From Arenibacter algicola (GTDB lineage: Bacteria; Bacteroidota; Bacteroidia; Flavobacteriales; Flavobacteriaceae), in contig NZ_JAHKPO010000003.1 of NCBI RefSeq assembly GCF_018860365.1, positions 1,054,001 to 1,118,000 of the forward strand: a DNA stretch of 64,000 nucleotides. Direction: 5' to 3'. Position 1 is the first letter of the stretch. Each line of letters begins with the position of its first letter. The translations under genes and the position numbers were made by a program. The notes under the pieces are model-generated. The model made no database searches. It worked only from the letters and a program-made list of their open reading frames with translations, and had not been told where the DNA came from. Below are positions 35,761 through 43,739 of the stretch, piece by piece.

Positions 35761-36099
35761 ATGAAGGCAGAAAACAGACAACTATTGGTGTTGACCCATT
35801 TGAGTCAATTATTGGATATAGTTACAGGGTTTGGAGGATTTATAGTTCCTTTGGTCTTGTGGCTAACCCAAAGGGATACCATAATGAATATGGATGAAAA
35901 TGGAAAATCGATTATTAACTTCCAGATCAGTATGTTCTTATATATACTAATTTGCATCCCGTTGATCTTACTTCTTGGTGTTGGAATATTAGGGATTATT
36001 GCGATAGCAGTGCTCTGTTTCGTATTTCCTATTGTCAATGCCATAAAGGTGTCCAATGGCGAAAAACCTCATTATCCCCTGAGCATAAAGTTTGTGTAG
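35761..36099 (+). CDS. DUF4870 / Tic20-like small membrane protein
   Basis: 112 residues with three to four membrane helices: LDIVTGFGGFIVPLVLWLTQRD at the N-terminus, MFLYILICIPLILLLGVGILG and GIIAIAVLCFVFPIVNAI. The FIVPLVLWLTQ..S....HGKEALNFQI-like pattern (here NGKSIINFQISM) and the C-terminal AIKVSNGEKPHYPLSI are characteristic of DUF4870 proteins. Function is not established for the family. A strong terminator follows. Confidence 0.85.
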   Translation: MKAENRQLLVLTHLSQLLDIVTGFGGFIVPLVLWLTQRDTIMNMDENGKSIINFQISMFLYILICIPLILLLGVGILGIIAIAVLCFVFPIVNAIKVSNGEKPHYPLSIKFV

Positions 36100-36123
36100 T
36101 TAGTAAACATTTTTGTTTAGGAC

Positions 36124-36160
36124 AAAAAAGCCGTATTTCAAATGAGATACGGCTTTTTTT
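36124..36160. terminator. Strong intrinsic terminator, usable in both directions
   Basis: AAAAAAGCCGTAT (36124-36136) and ATACGGCTTTTTT (36147-36159) form a 13-pair stem. It sits between the DUF4870 gene and the convergent end of dnaN and can serve both. Confidence 0.93.
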
Positions 36161-36215
36161 ATAATGAAAGAGTGGGGTGTATTTTGAATTCAACCCTTGG
36201 GTTGAATTTGTATTT

Positions 36216-37334
36216 CTAACTGTTCAACATTACCGGCATTACCAACATGGTGACATTTTCGCCTTCGTCCAAACCGTCAATTGGGGTAAGGATACCGGCC
36301 CTATTGGGAAGGCTCATTTCCAATTGCACGTCATCCGAAGTAAGGTTGTTCAACATTTCCACCAGGAACCTTGAGTTAAACCCTATCTGCATATCGTCAC
36401 CTTGGTAAGAACAGGTCAATCTTTCTTCCGCCTTATTGCTGTAATCTATGTCCTCAGCGGATATATTAAGTTCCGCACCTGCAATTTTTAATCGAATTTG
36501 GTGGGTGGTCTTATTGGAAAATATGGAAACCCTTCTTACCGAACTTAAAAGTTGTGTTCTGGCAATGGAAAGTTTATTTGGGTTTTCCTTAGGAATTACC
36601 GCTTCGTAATTCGGGTATTTACCATCTATCAATCTACAGATCAGGATAGTGTTTTCAAAACTGAATTTGGCGTTGCTTTCATTGTATTCAATGAGTACTT
36701 CCGTTTCGCTGCCCGATAAAATCCCCTTTAATAAATTAAGAGGTTTTTTAGGCATTATAAATTCGGCCACCTTGGAAGCAGTAACATCGGTACGTTGATA
36801 TTTTACCAATTTATGGGCATCAGTAGCTACGAAGGTTAAACTTTCTGGGGAAAATTGAAAGAAGACACCGCTCATTACAGGTCTCAGATCATCATTTCCG
36901 GCAGCAAAAATAGTTTTATTGATGGCTGTTGCCAAAATATCCCCGAGTACTGTGGTAGAGGATGGATTTGACAATTCAACCGATTTTGGAAATTCAGCTC
37001 CATCTGCATAGGCCAAAGCATATTTACCGTGGTTAGAGCTGATTTCTACCGTATTGTTATCCTCTACAACAAAAGTTAATGGCTGTTCAGGAAAGGTTTT
37101 TAAAATTTCCAATAACAGTTTTGCAGGAACGGCAATGGTACCCTCATTGTCAGAATCGACCTCTAATACAGAACTCATTGTGGTTTCCAAATCGGAAGCG
37201 GAAACAGTGAGTTCCTTTTGATTTAAATCGAAGAGAAAATTGTCTAGAATAGGTAGGGTATTGCTGTTATTGATAACCCCACCTAAAACTTGGAGTTGTT
37301 TTAGTAAATAAGTGCTAGATACTATAAATTTCAT
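36216..37334 (-). CDS. dnaN: DNA polymerase III subunit beta (sliding clamp)
   Basis: 372 residues from the ATG at 37334 (MKFIVSSTYLLKQLQVLGGVINNSNTLPIL). An in-frame ATG at 37421 would add 29 atypical residues. The three clamp domains are recognisable: LPILDNFLFDL with VPAKLLLEILKTFPEQPL (domain 1), MSGVFFQFSPESLTFVATDAHKL (domain 2) and YPNYEAVIPKENPNKLSIAR through IGFNSRFLVEMLNNL and MLVMPVML (domain 3). It forms the ring that tethers polymerase to DNA. dnaA is not in view. A possible minus-strand -7 box (TATCTTTG, plus-strand 37434-37441) lies about 100 bases upstream. Confidence 0.98.
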   Translation of the reverse strand: MKFIVSSTYLLKQLQVLGGVINNSNTLPILDNFLFDLNQKELTVSASDLETTMSSVLEVDSDNEGTIAVPAKLLLEILKTFPEQPLTFVVEDNNTVEISSNHGKYALAYADGAEFPKSVELSNPSSTTVLGDILATAINKTIFAAGNDDLRPVMSGVFFQFSPESLTFVATDAHKLVKYQRTDVTASKVAEFIMPKKPLNLLKGILSGSETEVLIEYNESNAKFSFENTILICRLIDGKYPNYEAVIPKENPNKLSIARTQLLSSVRRVSIFSNKTTHQIRLKIAGAELNISAEDIDYSNKAEERLTCSYQGDDMQIGFNSRFLVEMLNNLTSDDVQLEMSLPNRAGILTPIDGLDEGENVTMLVMPVMLNS

Positions 37335-37433
37335 TGGTTTATTTTTTTTTAAGGAATCTACATTATTGTACAACCAAAAACAGTGTTTAAATATCTGTTT
37401 GAATCCGCAATATTCCTTCAATCACGGCCAAAA

Positions 37434-37441
37434 CAAAGATA
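37434..37441 (-). promoter_or_regulatory. Possible -7 box for dnaN
   Basis: TATCTTTG on the minus strand matches TAnnTTTG and leaves a leader of roughly 90 bases before the dnaN start. Confidence 0.35.
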
Positions 37442-37480
37442 TTTTAAATGTCCTTTTTAAGGAAACAAACTTATCAACAC

Positions 37481-39145
37481 TTATACCCCATATTTTTTCT
37501 TTCGAACGGCGTGAATTAGGAATCCAAAAATAAAGGTCAAACACAGGGGTAGGCCAATATTAATCAACTGCCATTTGGTTTTCTGGTCATTAATTTTTTC
37601 AGCATCCAAGAAAGGGATAGTTACTTTCTTGTTCCGAATGTTTATAAGTCCGGTATCGTCCAATAGGTAATTAAGGCAATTTATGAGGAATTCCTTGTTG
37701 CCAAAAAAGTTGTTTGTCCATTTATCATAACCTAATTCCAAAGGTCTGCCATTTCGGACCTGGTTTCTTATTAGATCCCCGTCCGAAAGCACTATCATTT
37801 TGTTTTCAGGGCCTTGATCCACTATTTTGTCCAGCTTAAGTGGTTTTACCCGGTTTAGGAAGGATGATTTGAAGGCACCTTCGACCAATACCCCTAAAAT
37901 CTTATTTCCGTCGTTATATAGGTCTTTATCCGGTGGTGTATTAATAATGTCCAGCTGAATTGGCTTGGGCACTCCCTCGGTTTTTGATAAGGGCGAGCTA
38001 CTGAGTAGGATCTGCTTTTTATAATCACTGCCAAGGGTATCCAAACTACCTGTAAACTGGAACCTGACGGCTTCCAAGTTGTTGTTTATGGGATGGTCGT
38101 TCTTGGAAAAGACCATAGGGTTGTAGTACCAGGGAACAGGGTTGTATTGGGAACTGTTGCCCTCTCCTGTCGCCAAAACTATTTGTGTAAAATAAAGGTC
38201 GTTCACCAAATCCGTATTTAAACGAACCCCATATTTAAAGAAAAAATCGTTTAGGTTAAGATTGCGTGGCAGGGCCATGGCGGTACCTTCTTCGTTGAAG
38301 AGGCTATCCAGTTCCATAGCCACCTGATCTATGAGCCAGAGCGACTTGCCTCCTCCGGTAATATATTGGTCTAAAATAAATTTCTCTTCATCGGTAAAGG
38401 CCTCTGTAGGTTTTGCAATGAGGGCAAGATCAAATCCTTTTAATTGTTCCAGGACCTTTTTTGGATTGGTTGACACCGAGTCCAAGGTAATGGCACCAAT
38501 GTTGTAATAATCTTTTATGGTGGTCAAATAATCTGCCATATAAATATCGCCCAACTCTCCATTGCCCTTAATGATGGCTATTTTTTTCTTTTCCTTGATG
38601 TTCAATTTTGTAAAGGCATCTGCAAAGGCATATTCCAAATGTTGAACGGAATTATTTACCCGCTCTTCCGTGGTGGCACCTAGTTTATTTTTTAATAGGG
38701 GTACCTTTACCGTACTGTTGTTATAATTTACCATGGCCCATGGAAAAATAATCTCTTGGGAAACTTTTCCATTCTGTTCAACCGTAACGTTGGTGGGCGT
38801 AAGGCCCAAGGCCTGTAGATCTGTGATAACGCCTTCAATTTGAGAAGCTCCCTCAAGTGGATTTACGAAATTGAACTTTATATTATTGTTTTCCGATGCA
38901 AATTCCTCTAATAGCTGCCTAGTTTCCACCCTCAATTTTATAAATTCGGGAGGAAGATTTCCATCCAGTAGAATATCGATTATTACCGGTGCACTAAACA
39001 CCCCAACAGAATTTAATGCCGCCTTGGAAAGTGTATATCTACCGTCTTCGGTAAGATCTATTCTTGCGTAGAAAAAACTGGCCAGAATATTTACGACCAG
39101 CAATAGTAGAACAGCCCTGATTATAGATAATAAACTTTTCTTCAT
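37481..39145 (-). CDS. gldG: Gliding motility-associated ABC transporter substrate-binding protein GldG
   Basis: A 554-residue membrane-anchored protein. It has an N-terminal helix (SIIRAVLLLLVVNILASFFYARIDLTEDGRYTLS) and a C-terminal helix (LINIGLPLCLTFIFGFLIHAVRKKKYG), with a large extracytoplasmic domain between them: VIIDILLDGNLPPEFIKLR, IIKGNGELGDIYMADY, and LWLIDQVAMELDSL. It works with GldF and the ATPase GldA, which is not in view, in the gliding-motility ABC complex of Bacteroidota. Its start overlaps the gldF stop as TAATG. It is the last gene of a four-gene minus-strand operon. Confidence 0.95.
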   Translation of the reverse strand: MKKSLLSIIRAVLLLLVVNILASFFYARIDLTEDGRYTLSKAALNSVGVFSAPVIIDILLDGNLPPEFIKLRVETRQLLEEFASENNNIKFNFVNPLEGASQIEGVITDLQALGLTPTNVTVEQNGKVSQEIIFPWAMVNYNNSTVKVPLLKNKLGATTEERVNNSVQHLEYAFADAFTKLNIKEKKKIAIIKGNGELGDIYMADYLTTIKDYYNIGAITLDSVSTNPKKVLEQLKGFDLALIAKPTEAFTDEEKFILDQYITGGGKSLWLIDQVAMELDSLFNEEGTAMALPRNLNLNDFFFKYGVRLNTDLVNDLYFTQIVLATGEGNSSQYNPVPWYYNPMVFSKNDHPINNNLEAVRFQFTGSLDTLGSDYKKQILLSSSPLSKTEGVPKPIQLDIINTPPDKDLYNDGNKILGVLVEGAFKSSFLNRVKPLKLDKIVDQGPENKMIVLSDGDLIRNQVRNGRPLELGYDKWTNNFFGNKEFLINCLNYLLDDTGLINIRNKKVTIPFLDAEKINDQKTKWQLINIGLPLCLTFIFGFLIHAVRKKKYGV

Positions 39146-39876
39146 TACCTATTTTGATTTTTTAGTTGATTAATGGTCAGGTAGAGAAAGAATAGGGTAA
39201 GACTTGTGAAATAAACAATATCCCTAGTATCCAAGATACCCCTGGCAATACTTTCAAAATGGGCCTTCATTCCTACTTGTTCCACAAAAAGTACCATGGG
39301 GCCAGTGGGCAATATTGTGGCCAGACTTTCAAATCCGTACAACATAATAAAGCATAGAACCATACCTATTATAAAGGCCACTATTTGGTTTTCGGATAGG
39401 GTCGAAGCAAATAGACCAATGGCGGTATAGCTTGCAATTAAAAAGAAAAGCCCAAAATAAGAGCCTAGCACCATGCCCATATCCAGATTACCTATGGTTA
39501 CACCCAATTGGGAAATGGTATATACATAAAGTATTGTAGGCAATATGGCGATCAAGGCCAGACAAAAGGTACCCAAAAACTTTCCCATAACCGTTTCCCA
39601 TAAGGAGATGGGCTTTATAAAAAGAAGCTCCAAAGTGCCTAGTTTTTTTTCCTCAGAAAAACTTTTCATGGTAATGGCAGGAATCAGAAAAAGAAACACC
39701 CAAGGTGCAAGAAGAAAGAAATTGCCCAGATCGGCAAAGCCGTATTCAAAAATATTAAATGGTCCCTTAAATACCCACAGAAACAATCCGTTGAGTACTA
39801 AAAATAATCCTATGACCAGATAACCTATAGGTGAGGTAAAAAATGATTGTATTTCTCTTTTAAATATGGCAATCAT
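39145..39876 (-). CDS. gldF: Gliding motility-associated ABC transporter permease GldF
   Basis: A 243-residue ABC-2 type permease with six membrane helices. The start MIAIFKREIQSFFTSPIGYLVIGLFLVLNGLFLW and the loop TMKSFSEEKKLGTLELLFIKPISLWE are typical of GldF. It ends in TAATG with gldG. The upstream monooxygenase-like gene ends only five bases before it. The combination implies a gliding-capable relative of Flavobacterium johnsoniae, although presence of gldFG alone does not prove motility. Confidence 0.95.
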   Translation of the reverse strand: MIAIFKREIQSFFTSPIGYLVIGLFLVLNGLFLWVFKGPFNIFEYGFADLGNFFLLAPWVFLFLIPAITMKSFSEEKKLGTLELLFIKPISLWETVMGKFLGTFCLALIAILPTILYVYTISQLGVTIGNLDMGMVLGSYFGLFFLIASYTAIGLFASTLSENQIVAFIIGMVLCFIMLYGFESLATILPTGPMVLFVEQVGMKAHFESIARGILDTRDIVYFTSLTLFFLYLTINQLKNQNR

Positions 39877-39881
39877 GTATG

Positions 39882-40178
39882 TTAGTTAATCGTTTCCTTC
39901 TTTGTTAGGCTCCAAGCTTCTGGTTTGTCCTCGAATAATAGTTTGGTCTTCTGCCAGACGCTCTTGAAAAATTCCGAATTTTTATAGTTGTCCAAATCGG
40001 TAGCGCTATTCCAATAACTGTAGGTGAAAAATATATTTTTATCTTCCTCGCTCTGTAACAGTTCTAAAAAGGTGCAGCCGTCAGCTTGTCGAATTTTCTT
40101 TTTATTGTTTTCAAAGATGGCTTCAAAACTAGCAATATTTTCCTTTTTGAAGGTTAATTTTACAATTCTTACCAACAT
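39882..40178 (-). CDS. Antibiotic biosynthesis monooxygenase (ABM) domain protein
   Basis: 98 residues forming one ferredoxin-like ABM domain: MLVRIVKLTFKKENIASFEAIF, then IRQADGCTFLELLQ and IFFTYSYWNSATDLDNYKNSEFFKSVW. The family includes small quinol monooxygenases and haem-binding dimers, many of unknown substrate. It sits 13 bases after the SAM hydroxide adenosyltransferase gene and five bases before gldF, so it is part of that operon, but a role in gliding has not been shown. Confidence 0.82.
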   Translation of the reverse strand: MLVRIVKLTFKKENIASFEAIFENNKKKIRQADGCTFLELLQSEEDKNIFFTYSYWNSATDLDNYKNSEFFKSVWQKTKLLFEDKPEAWSLTKKETIN

Positions 40179-40191
40179 TTGTTCATTGTCT

Positions 40192-41022
40192 TTAAGTAAA
40201 ATTAATAATTACAGTGTCCCTATAATCAAGACCCAATAGGGTAGAGGCTCCCCCTACGGTATTTAGATCGCTTTTATAAATGGCGATTTCTACATAGCCT
40301 GAGGAGTTAAATAGGGCCAGTAATTCTCCTGGGGATTTACGCTGACTTTTGTCTAGGTCGTAATTTATGATGTCGCTGTATTTTTTATGTATCTCCCTTA
40401 TTTTTTTGTTTCGGGCATGTAGTTCAAAAGGTCTGCCCTTGCCAATGGATTTGAAGGTATTTTGTTGAATGTTGGTTACCACATTCCCGTAGTTGTCTAT
40501 ATAAATGACACTTCCGGATATGGTCTTGCCGTCATCGGAAATTCTTGGGTTGAACTCCCGAAGGTCCTTAAGGTCTTTAAAGGGCCTGCCTATTACTTCC
40601 AATTTTCCACCTCTTGCAATATGGCTTGCGGCCTTAACAAAAACATCCATTTCCGGAAACGAGCTGTCTATGGTATTGGGTAATTGAATTTCTACCACTT
40701 TTTCAGGAACTATTTCAGAAATTATGAGCCCTATCACCCCGTTGTTGGCCATTATAAAATAGTGGTTGTCCACCAAGACCGCAATATGTTGGTTTTCCGG
40801 TGTTAATTCAGAATCCACGCCTACGATATGGATACTGCCATCAGGAAAATTTTTGTATGAATTTTTGAGGATGTAGGCGCATTCCTGAATATTAAAAGGT
40901 GCTATGGAATGAGAAATATCAACAATTTTTGCATCTGACAATTCCTTGTAAATTGTCCCTTTTATGGCGCCTACAAAATGGTCCTTGTGTCCAAAATCAG
41001 TAGTTAAAGTAATTATAGCCAT
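40192..41022 (-). CDS. SAM hydroxide adenosyltransferase (DUF62 family)
   Basis: A 276-residue member of the fluorinase/SAM-hydroxide adenosyltransferase family, which cleaves S-adenosylmethionine to adenosine and methionine using water. Visible hallmarks are ITLTTDFGHKDHFVGAIKGTIY at the N-terminus, the DISHSIAPFNIQECAYIL motif, VGVDSELTP, and IYIDNYGNVVTNIQ near the C-terminal domain. The fluorinase-specific 23-residue insertion is not apparent. It is the first gene of the operon with the ABM protein, gldF and gldG, and is divergent from phoH. Confidence 0.92.
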   Translation of the reverse strand: MAIITLTTDFGHKDHFVGAIKGTIYKELSDAKIVDISHSIAPFNIQECAYILKNSYKNFPDGSIHIVGVDSELTPENQHIAVLVDNHYFIMANNGVIGLIISEIVPEKVVEIQLPNTIDSSFPEMDVFVKAASHIARGGKLEVIGRPFKDLKDLREFNPRISDDGKTISGSVIYIDNYGNVVTNIQQNTFKSIGKGRPFELHARNKKIREIHKKYSDIINYDLDKSQRKSPGELLALFNSSGYVEIAIYKSDLNTVGGASTLLGLDYRDTVIINFT

Positions 41023-41091
41023 ATAGGACTGTTGATATGTTTTTGGTTTGGTAAGTTGTTTTTTTACTTAAGTTTGTTAAACAAAATTACA

Positions 41092-41099
41092 CAAAAAAT
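41092..41099 (-). promoter_or_regulatory. Possible -7 box for the SAM adenosyltransferase-gldFG operon
   Basis: TAATTTTG on the minus strand (plus-strand CAAAATTA), about 70 bases upstream of the start; matches TAnnTTTG. Confidence 0.4.
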
Positions 41100-41152
41100 T
41101 AGCGAAGCAAAATATATATTTCATATCTAATCCTTTATAACACCTCTCTTCT

Positions 41153-42106
41153 TTGAACGAACTTATAATAGAACTTACAGACATTAGCCCAAGGGAATTT
41201 TTTGGACAGAATAATGAGAACATAGATTTACTGAAAAAACATTTCCCCAAGCTTAAAATTGTTGCACGAGGCAACAAAATTAAGGTCTATGGTGATGAAG
41301 ACCTATTGGACGAATTCGACAGAAGGTTCGACCTGCTTACCGCCCACTATGCCAAGTACAATAAGTTGGATGAAAACAGTATTGAGCGACTCTTGGCCAG
41401 CAATGGACAGGAAGTATTGGAGTCTTCGGAAATAAGTGGTGAAGTTTTGGTCCATGGTGTAAGTGGTAGGCTTATCAAGGCACAAACGGTAAATCAGCGA
41501 AGATTGGTCGATGCCGCTAGGAACAATGATATGGTATTTGCCGTAGGACCGGCGGGAACCGGAAAAACATATACGGGAGTGGCATTGGCTGTAAAAGCCT
41601 TAAAGGAGAAACAGGTTAAACGAATTATATTGACAAGACCAGCTGTTGAGGCCGGAGAGAATTTGGGCTTTTTGCCAGGAGATCTTAAGGAAAAGCTGGA
41701 TCCTTATATGCAACCTTTGTACGATGCCTTACGGGACATGATTGCGCCGGAAAAATTGGCCCATTATATTGAGAATGGTACCATACAGATAGCCCCTATG
41801 GCTTTCATGCGCGGTAGGACATTGGACAATGCCTTTGTGATTTTGGACGAGGCCCAGAACACAACCCATGCCCAAATGAAAATGTTCCTGACCAGAATGG
41901 GGAAAAATGCCAAATTTTTAATCAACGGGGATCCTGGGCAAATTGATTTGCCAAGACGTTTGATTTCGGGATTAAAAGAAGCCTTATTGGTTCTTCAGAA
42001 CATTGAGGGGATAGAAGTTATTTACTTGGACGATAAGGATGTGATAAGGCATAAATTGGTTAAAAAGGTTATAGAGGCCTACAAAGGAATAGAGCATAAC
42101 AATTGA
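41153..42106 (+). CDS. phoH: PhoH-family ATPase (PhoH-like, P-loop)
   Basis: 317 residues from a TTG start at 41153 ([16 protein letters not shown]). No ATG lies nearby upstream of the conserved region and this N-terminus is typical of Bacteroidota PhoH. An N-terminal KH-like part is followed by the P-loop ATPase: Walker A GPAGTGKT (132-139), [20 protein letters not shown] and Walker B VILDEAQN (229-236), then [26 protein letters not shown]. Likely an RNA-associated ATPase/helicase; the precise role is not settled for the family. purC follows after ten bases and is probably cotranscribed. Confidence 0.94.
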   Translation: MNELIIELTDISPREFFGQNNENIDLLKKHFPKLKIVARGNKIKVYGDEDLLDEFDRRFDLLTAHYAKYNKLDENSIERLLASNGQEVLESSEISGEVLVHGVSGRLIKAQTVNQRRLVDAARNNDMVFAVGPAGTGKTYTGVALAVKALKEKQVKRIILTRPAVEAGENLGFLPGDLKEKLDPYMQPLYDALRDMIAPEKLAHYIENGTIQIAPMAFMRGRTLDNAFVILDEAQNTTHAQMKMFLTRMGKNAKFLINGDPGQIDLPRRLISGLKEALLVLQNIEGIEVIYLDDKDVIRHKLVKKVIEAYKGIEHNN

Positions 42107-42116
42107 TAGTTGCAGT

Positions 42117-43073
42117 ATGGGTAATACGATAATTGATACGAATTTTCATTTTCCAGGGCAAAAGAGCCTTTATAAGGGAAAGGTTAGGGAGGTATATCAT
42201 CTTGAAAATAATATATTGGTAATGGTTGCCACGGATAGGCTTTCAGCCTTTGATGTGGTTATGCCAAAAGGAATTCCGTACAAAGGACAAATACTGAATC
42301 AGATCGCCACTAAGATGATGGCGGATACGGCCGATATAGTTCCCAACTGGTTAATGGCCACTCCGGATCCCAATGTTGCCGTAGGGTTTGCCTGCGAGCC
42401 ATTTAAGGTGGAAATGGTGATTAGGGGTTATTTATCCGGACATGCCGCAAGGGAATACAAGCTGGGAAAAAGAATGCTGTGCGGTGTCGCCATGCCCCAA
42501 GGGATGTCGGAAAACGATAAGTTTCCTACTCCCATTATAACCCCTGCTACCAAGGCCGAAATGGGAGACCATGATGAGGATATTTCAAGGGAAGCCATTT
42601 TAGAAAGGGGAATAGTAAGCGAGGAAGATTACCTAGTTCTGGAAAAGTATACCAAGGCACTCTTTCAAAGAGGTACCGAAATTGCCGCAAAAAGGGGATT
42701 GATCTTGGTAGATACCAAATACGAATTTGGGAAAACCAAGGATGGAAAGATTGTACTTATTGATGAAATCCATACACCTGATTCTTCCCGGTATTTTTAT
42801 GCCGAAGGCTATGGGGAACGACAAAACAGGGGAGAGGCCCAGAAGCAATTGTCCAAGGAATTTGTTCGCCAATGGTTGATAAGCAATAACTTTCAGGGTC
42901 TAAAAGGACAGGTTGTACCAGAAATGACCGATGACTATATACAAACTGTCTCGGAACGATACATAGAGCTCTACGAAAATATTACCGGAGAAAAGTTTAT
43001 TAAGGCCGACATTTCGGATATACAGTCCAGAATTGAGAAAAATGTTTTGGGGTATCTGTCATCCTTAAAATAG
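42117..43073 (+). CDS. purC: Phosphoribosylaminoimidazole-succinocarboxamide synthase (SAICAR synthetase)
   Basis: A 318-residue enzyme that joins aspartate to CAIR with ATP in purine synthesis. This is the longer (yeast-like) form. Motifs are [50 protein letters not shown] and the signature [11 protein letters not shown] with [14 protein letters not shown]. It ends exactly one base before the stop codon of the convergent exonuclease gene, so the two 3' ends abut with no spacer. Confidence 0.97.
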   Translation: MGNTIIDTNFHFPGQKSLYKGKVREVYHLENNILVMVATDRLSAFDVVMPKGIPYKGQILNQIATKMMADTADIVPNWLMATPDPNVAVGFACEPFKVEMVIRGYLSGHAAREYKLGKRMLCGVAMPQGMSENDKFPTPIITPATKAEMGDHDEDISREAILERGIVSEEDYLVLEKYTKALFQRGTEIAAKRGLILVDTKYEFGKTKDGKIVLIDEIHTPDSSRYFYAEGYGERQNRGEAQKQLSKEFVRQWLISNNFQGLKGQVVPEMTDDYIQTVSERYIELYENITGEKFIKADISDIQSRIEKNVLGYLSSLK

Positions 43074-43739
43074 TTATCCCATTTTCAACAGGTCTTTTAA
43101 CCGTAGTTGTCCCTTGCCCTTCAATCGACTCCTAATTTTAAGGAATGCTATGGCTGTAATATAGGCATCTCCCAATGCGGTGTGCCTATCTTTCTTGGAA
43201 ATGTCGAACTTTTCGGCCAATTCGTCCAAGGAATAGTGCTCCTTCTTTTTAAAAACATTGGAGTTTAAAAGTGTCTTTTTGTAAAGATGTGAAGTGTCGA
43301 GTACTTTATTTTTTAACCTCGGAAGGCCGTTTCTTTCCAAGGCCCTGTTGATCATTGTAATGTCAAAAATGGCATGGTGTGCTACAATTACAGCATTCTT
43401 TAGGAACCCCAATAATTCTTCCATGGCGACACTTTCATTTATGCAGGAGGCCCCTCCATTTTTAAGGATTCCATGAATTTTTGCGGTTTCCGCATTGTAG
43501 TGATCCTGTTTTAAAAACAATTCCAGACTTTGGTTTAAGGCGATGTTCTTGTCGACCAAACTTAAGGCACCAATGCAGAGTATCCTGTCGTTTAAATAGT
43601 CGAAACCTGTAGTTTCGGTATCCAATACTACAAACCTTACCTGGCTGAGGTCCTCAATTGGTTTTTTATTGAAACTATTCTCGTATTCCAGCCAATAATC
43701 CGGATAGTTGTTTACTTTTTTTTTGAAGAAATCTATCAT
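43074..43739 (-). CDS. DnaQ-like 3'-5' exonuclease (DEDDh)
   Basis: A 221-residue exonuclease of the DNA polymerase III epsilon/PolC proofreading class. The DEDDh residues are visible in VLDTETTGFDYLNDRIL (Exo I), AHHAIFDITMINRAL (Exo II) and HTALGDAYITAIAFL (Exo III with histidine). Its start overlaps the stop of the upstream CBS/nucleotidyltransferase gene by four bases, so they are translationally coupled, and its stop abuts that of purC. Such an exonuclease next to a DUF294 protein recurs in other bacteria, where the two are sometimes fused; a shared nucleotide-signalling role is inferred. Confidence 0.92.
   Translation of the reverse strand: MIDFFKKKVNNYPDYWLEYENSFNKKPIEDLSQVRFVVLDTETTGFDYLNDRILCIGALSLVDKNIALNQSLELFLKQDHYNAETAKIHGILKNGGASCINESVAMEELLGFLKNAVIVAHHAIFDITMINRALERNGLPRLKNKVLDTSHLYKKTLLNSNVFKKKEHYSLDELAEKFDISKKDRHTALGDAYITAIAFLKIRSRLKGKGQLRLKDLLKMG

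Noticed and set aside
34839-37480. Possible replication origin near mnmE/dnaN
   Set aside because: Only one DnaA-box-like sequence (TTATCAACA at 37471-37479) was seen and dnaA is not in view; gene order alone is not enough. A DnaA-box cluster search and GC-skew over the genome would decide.
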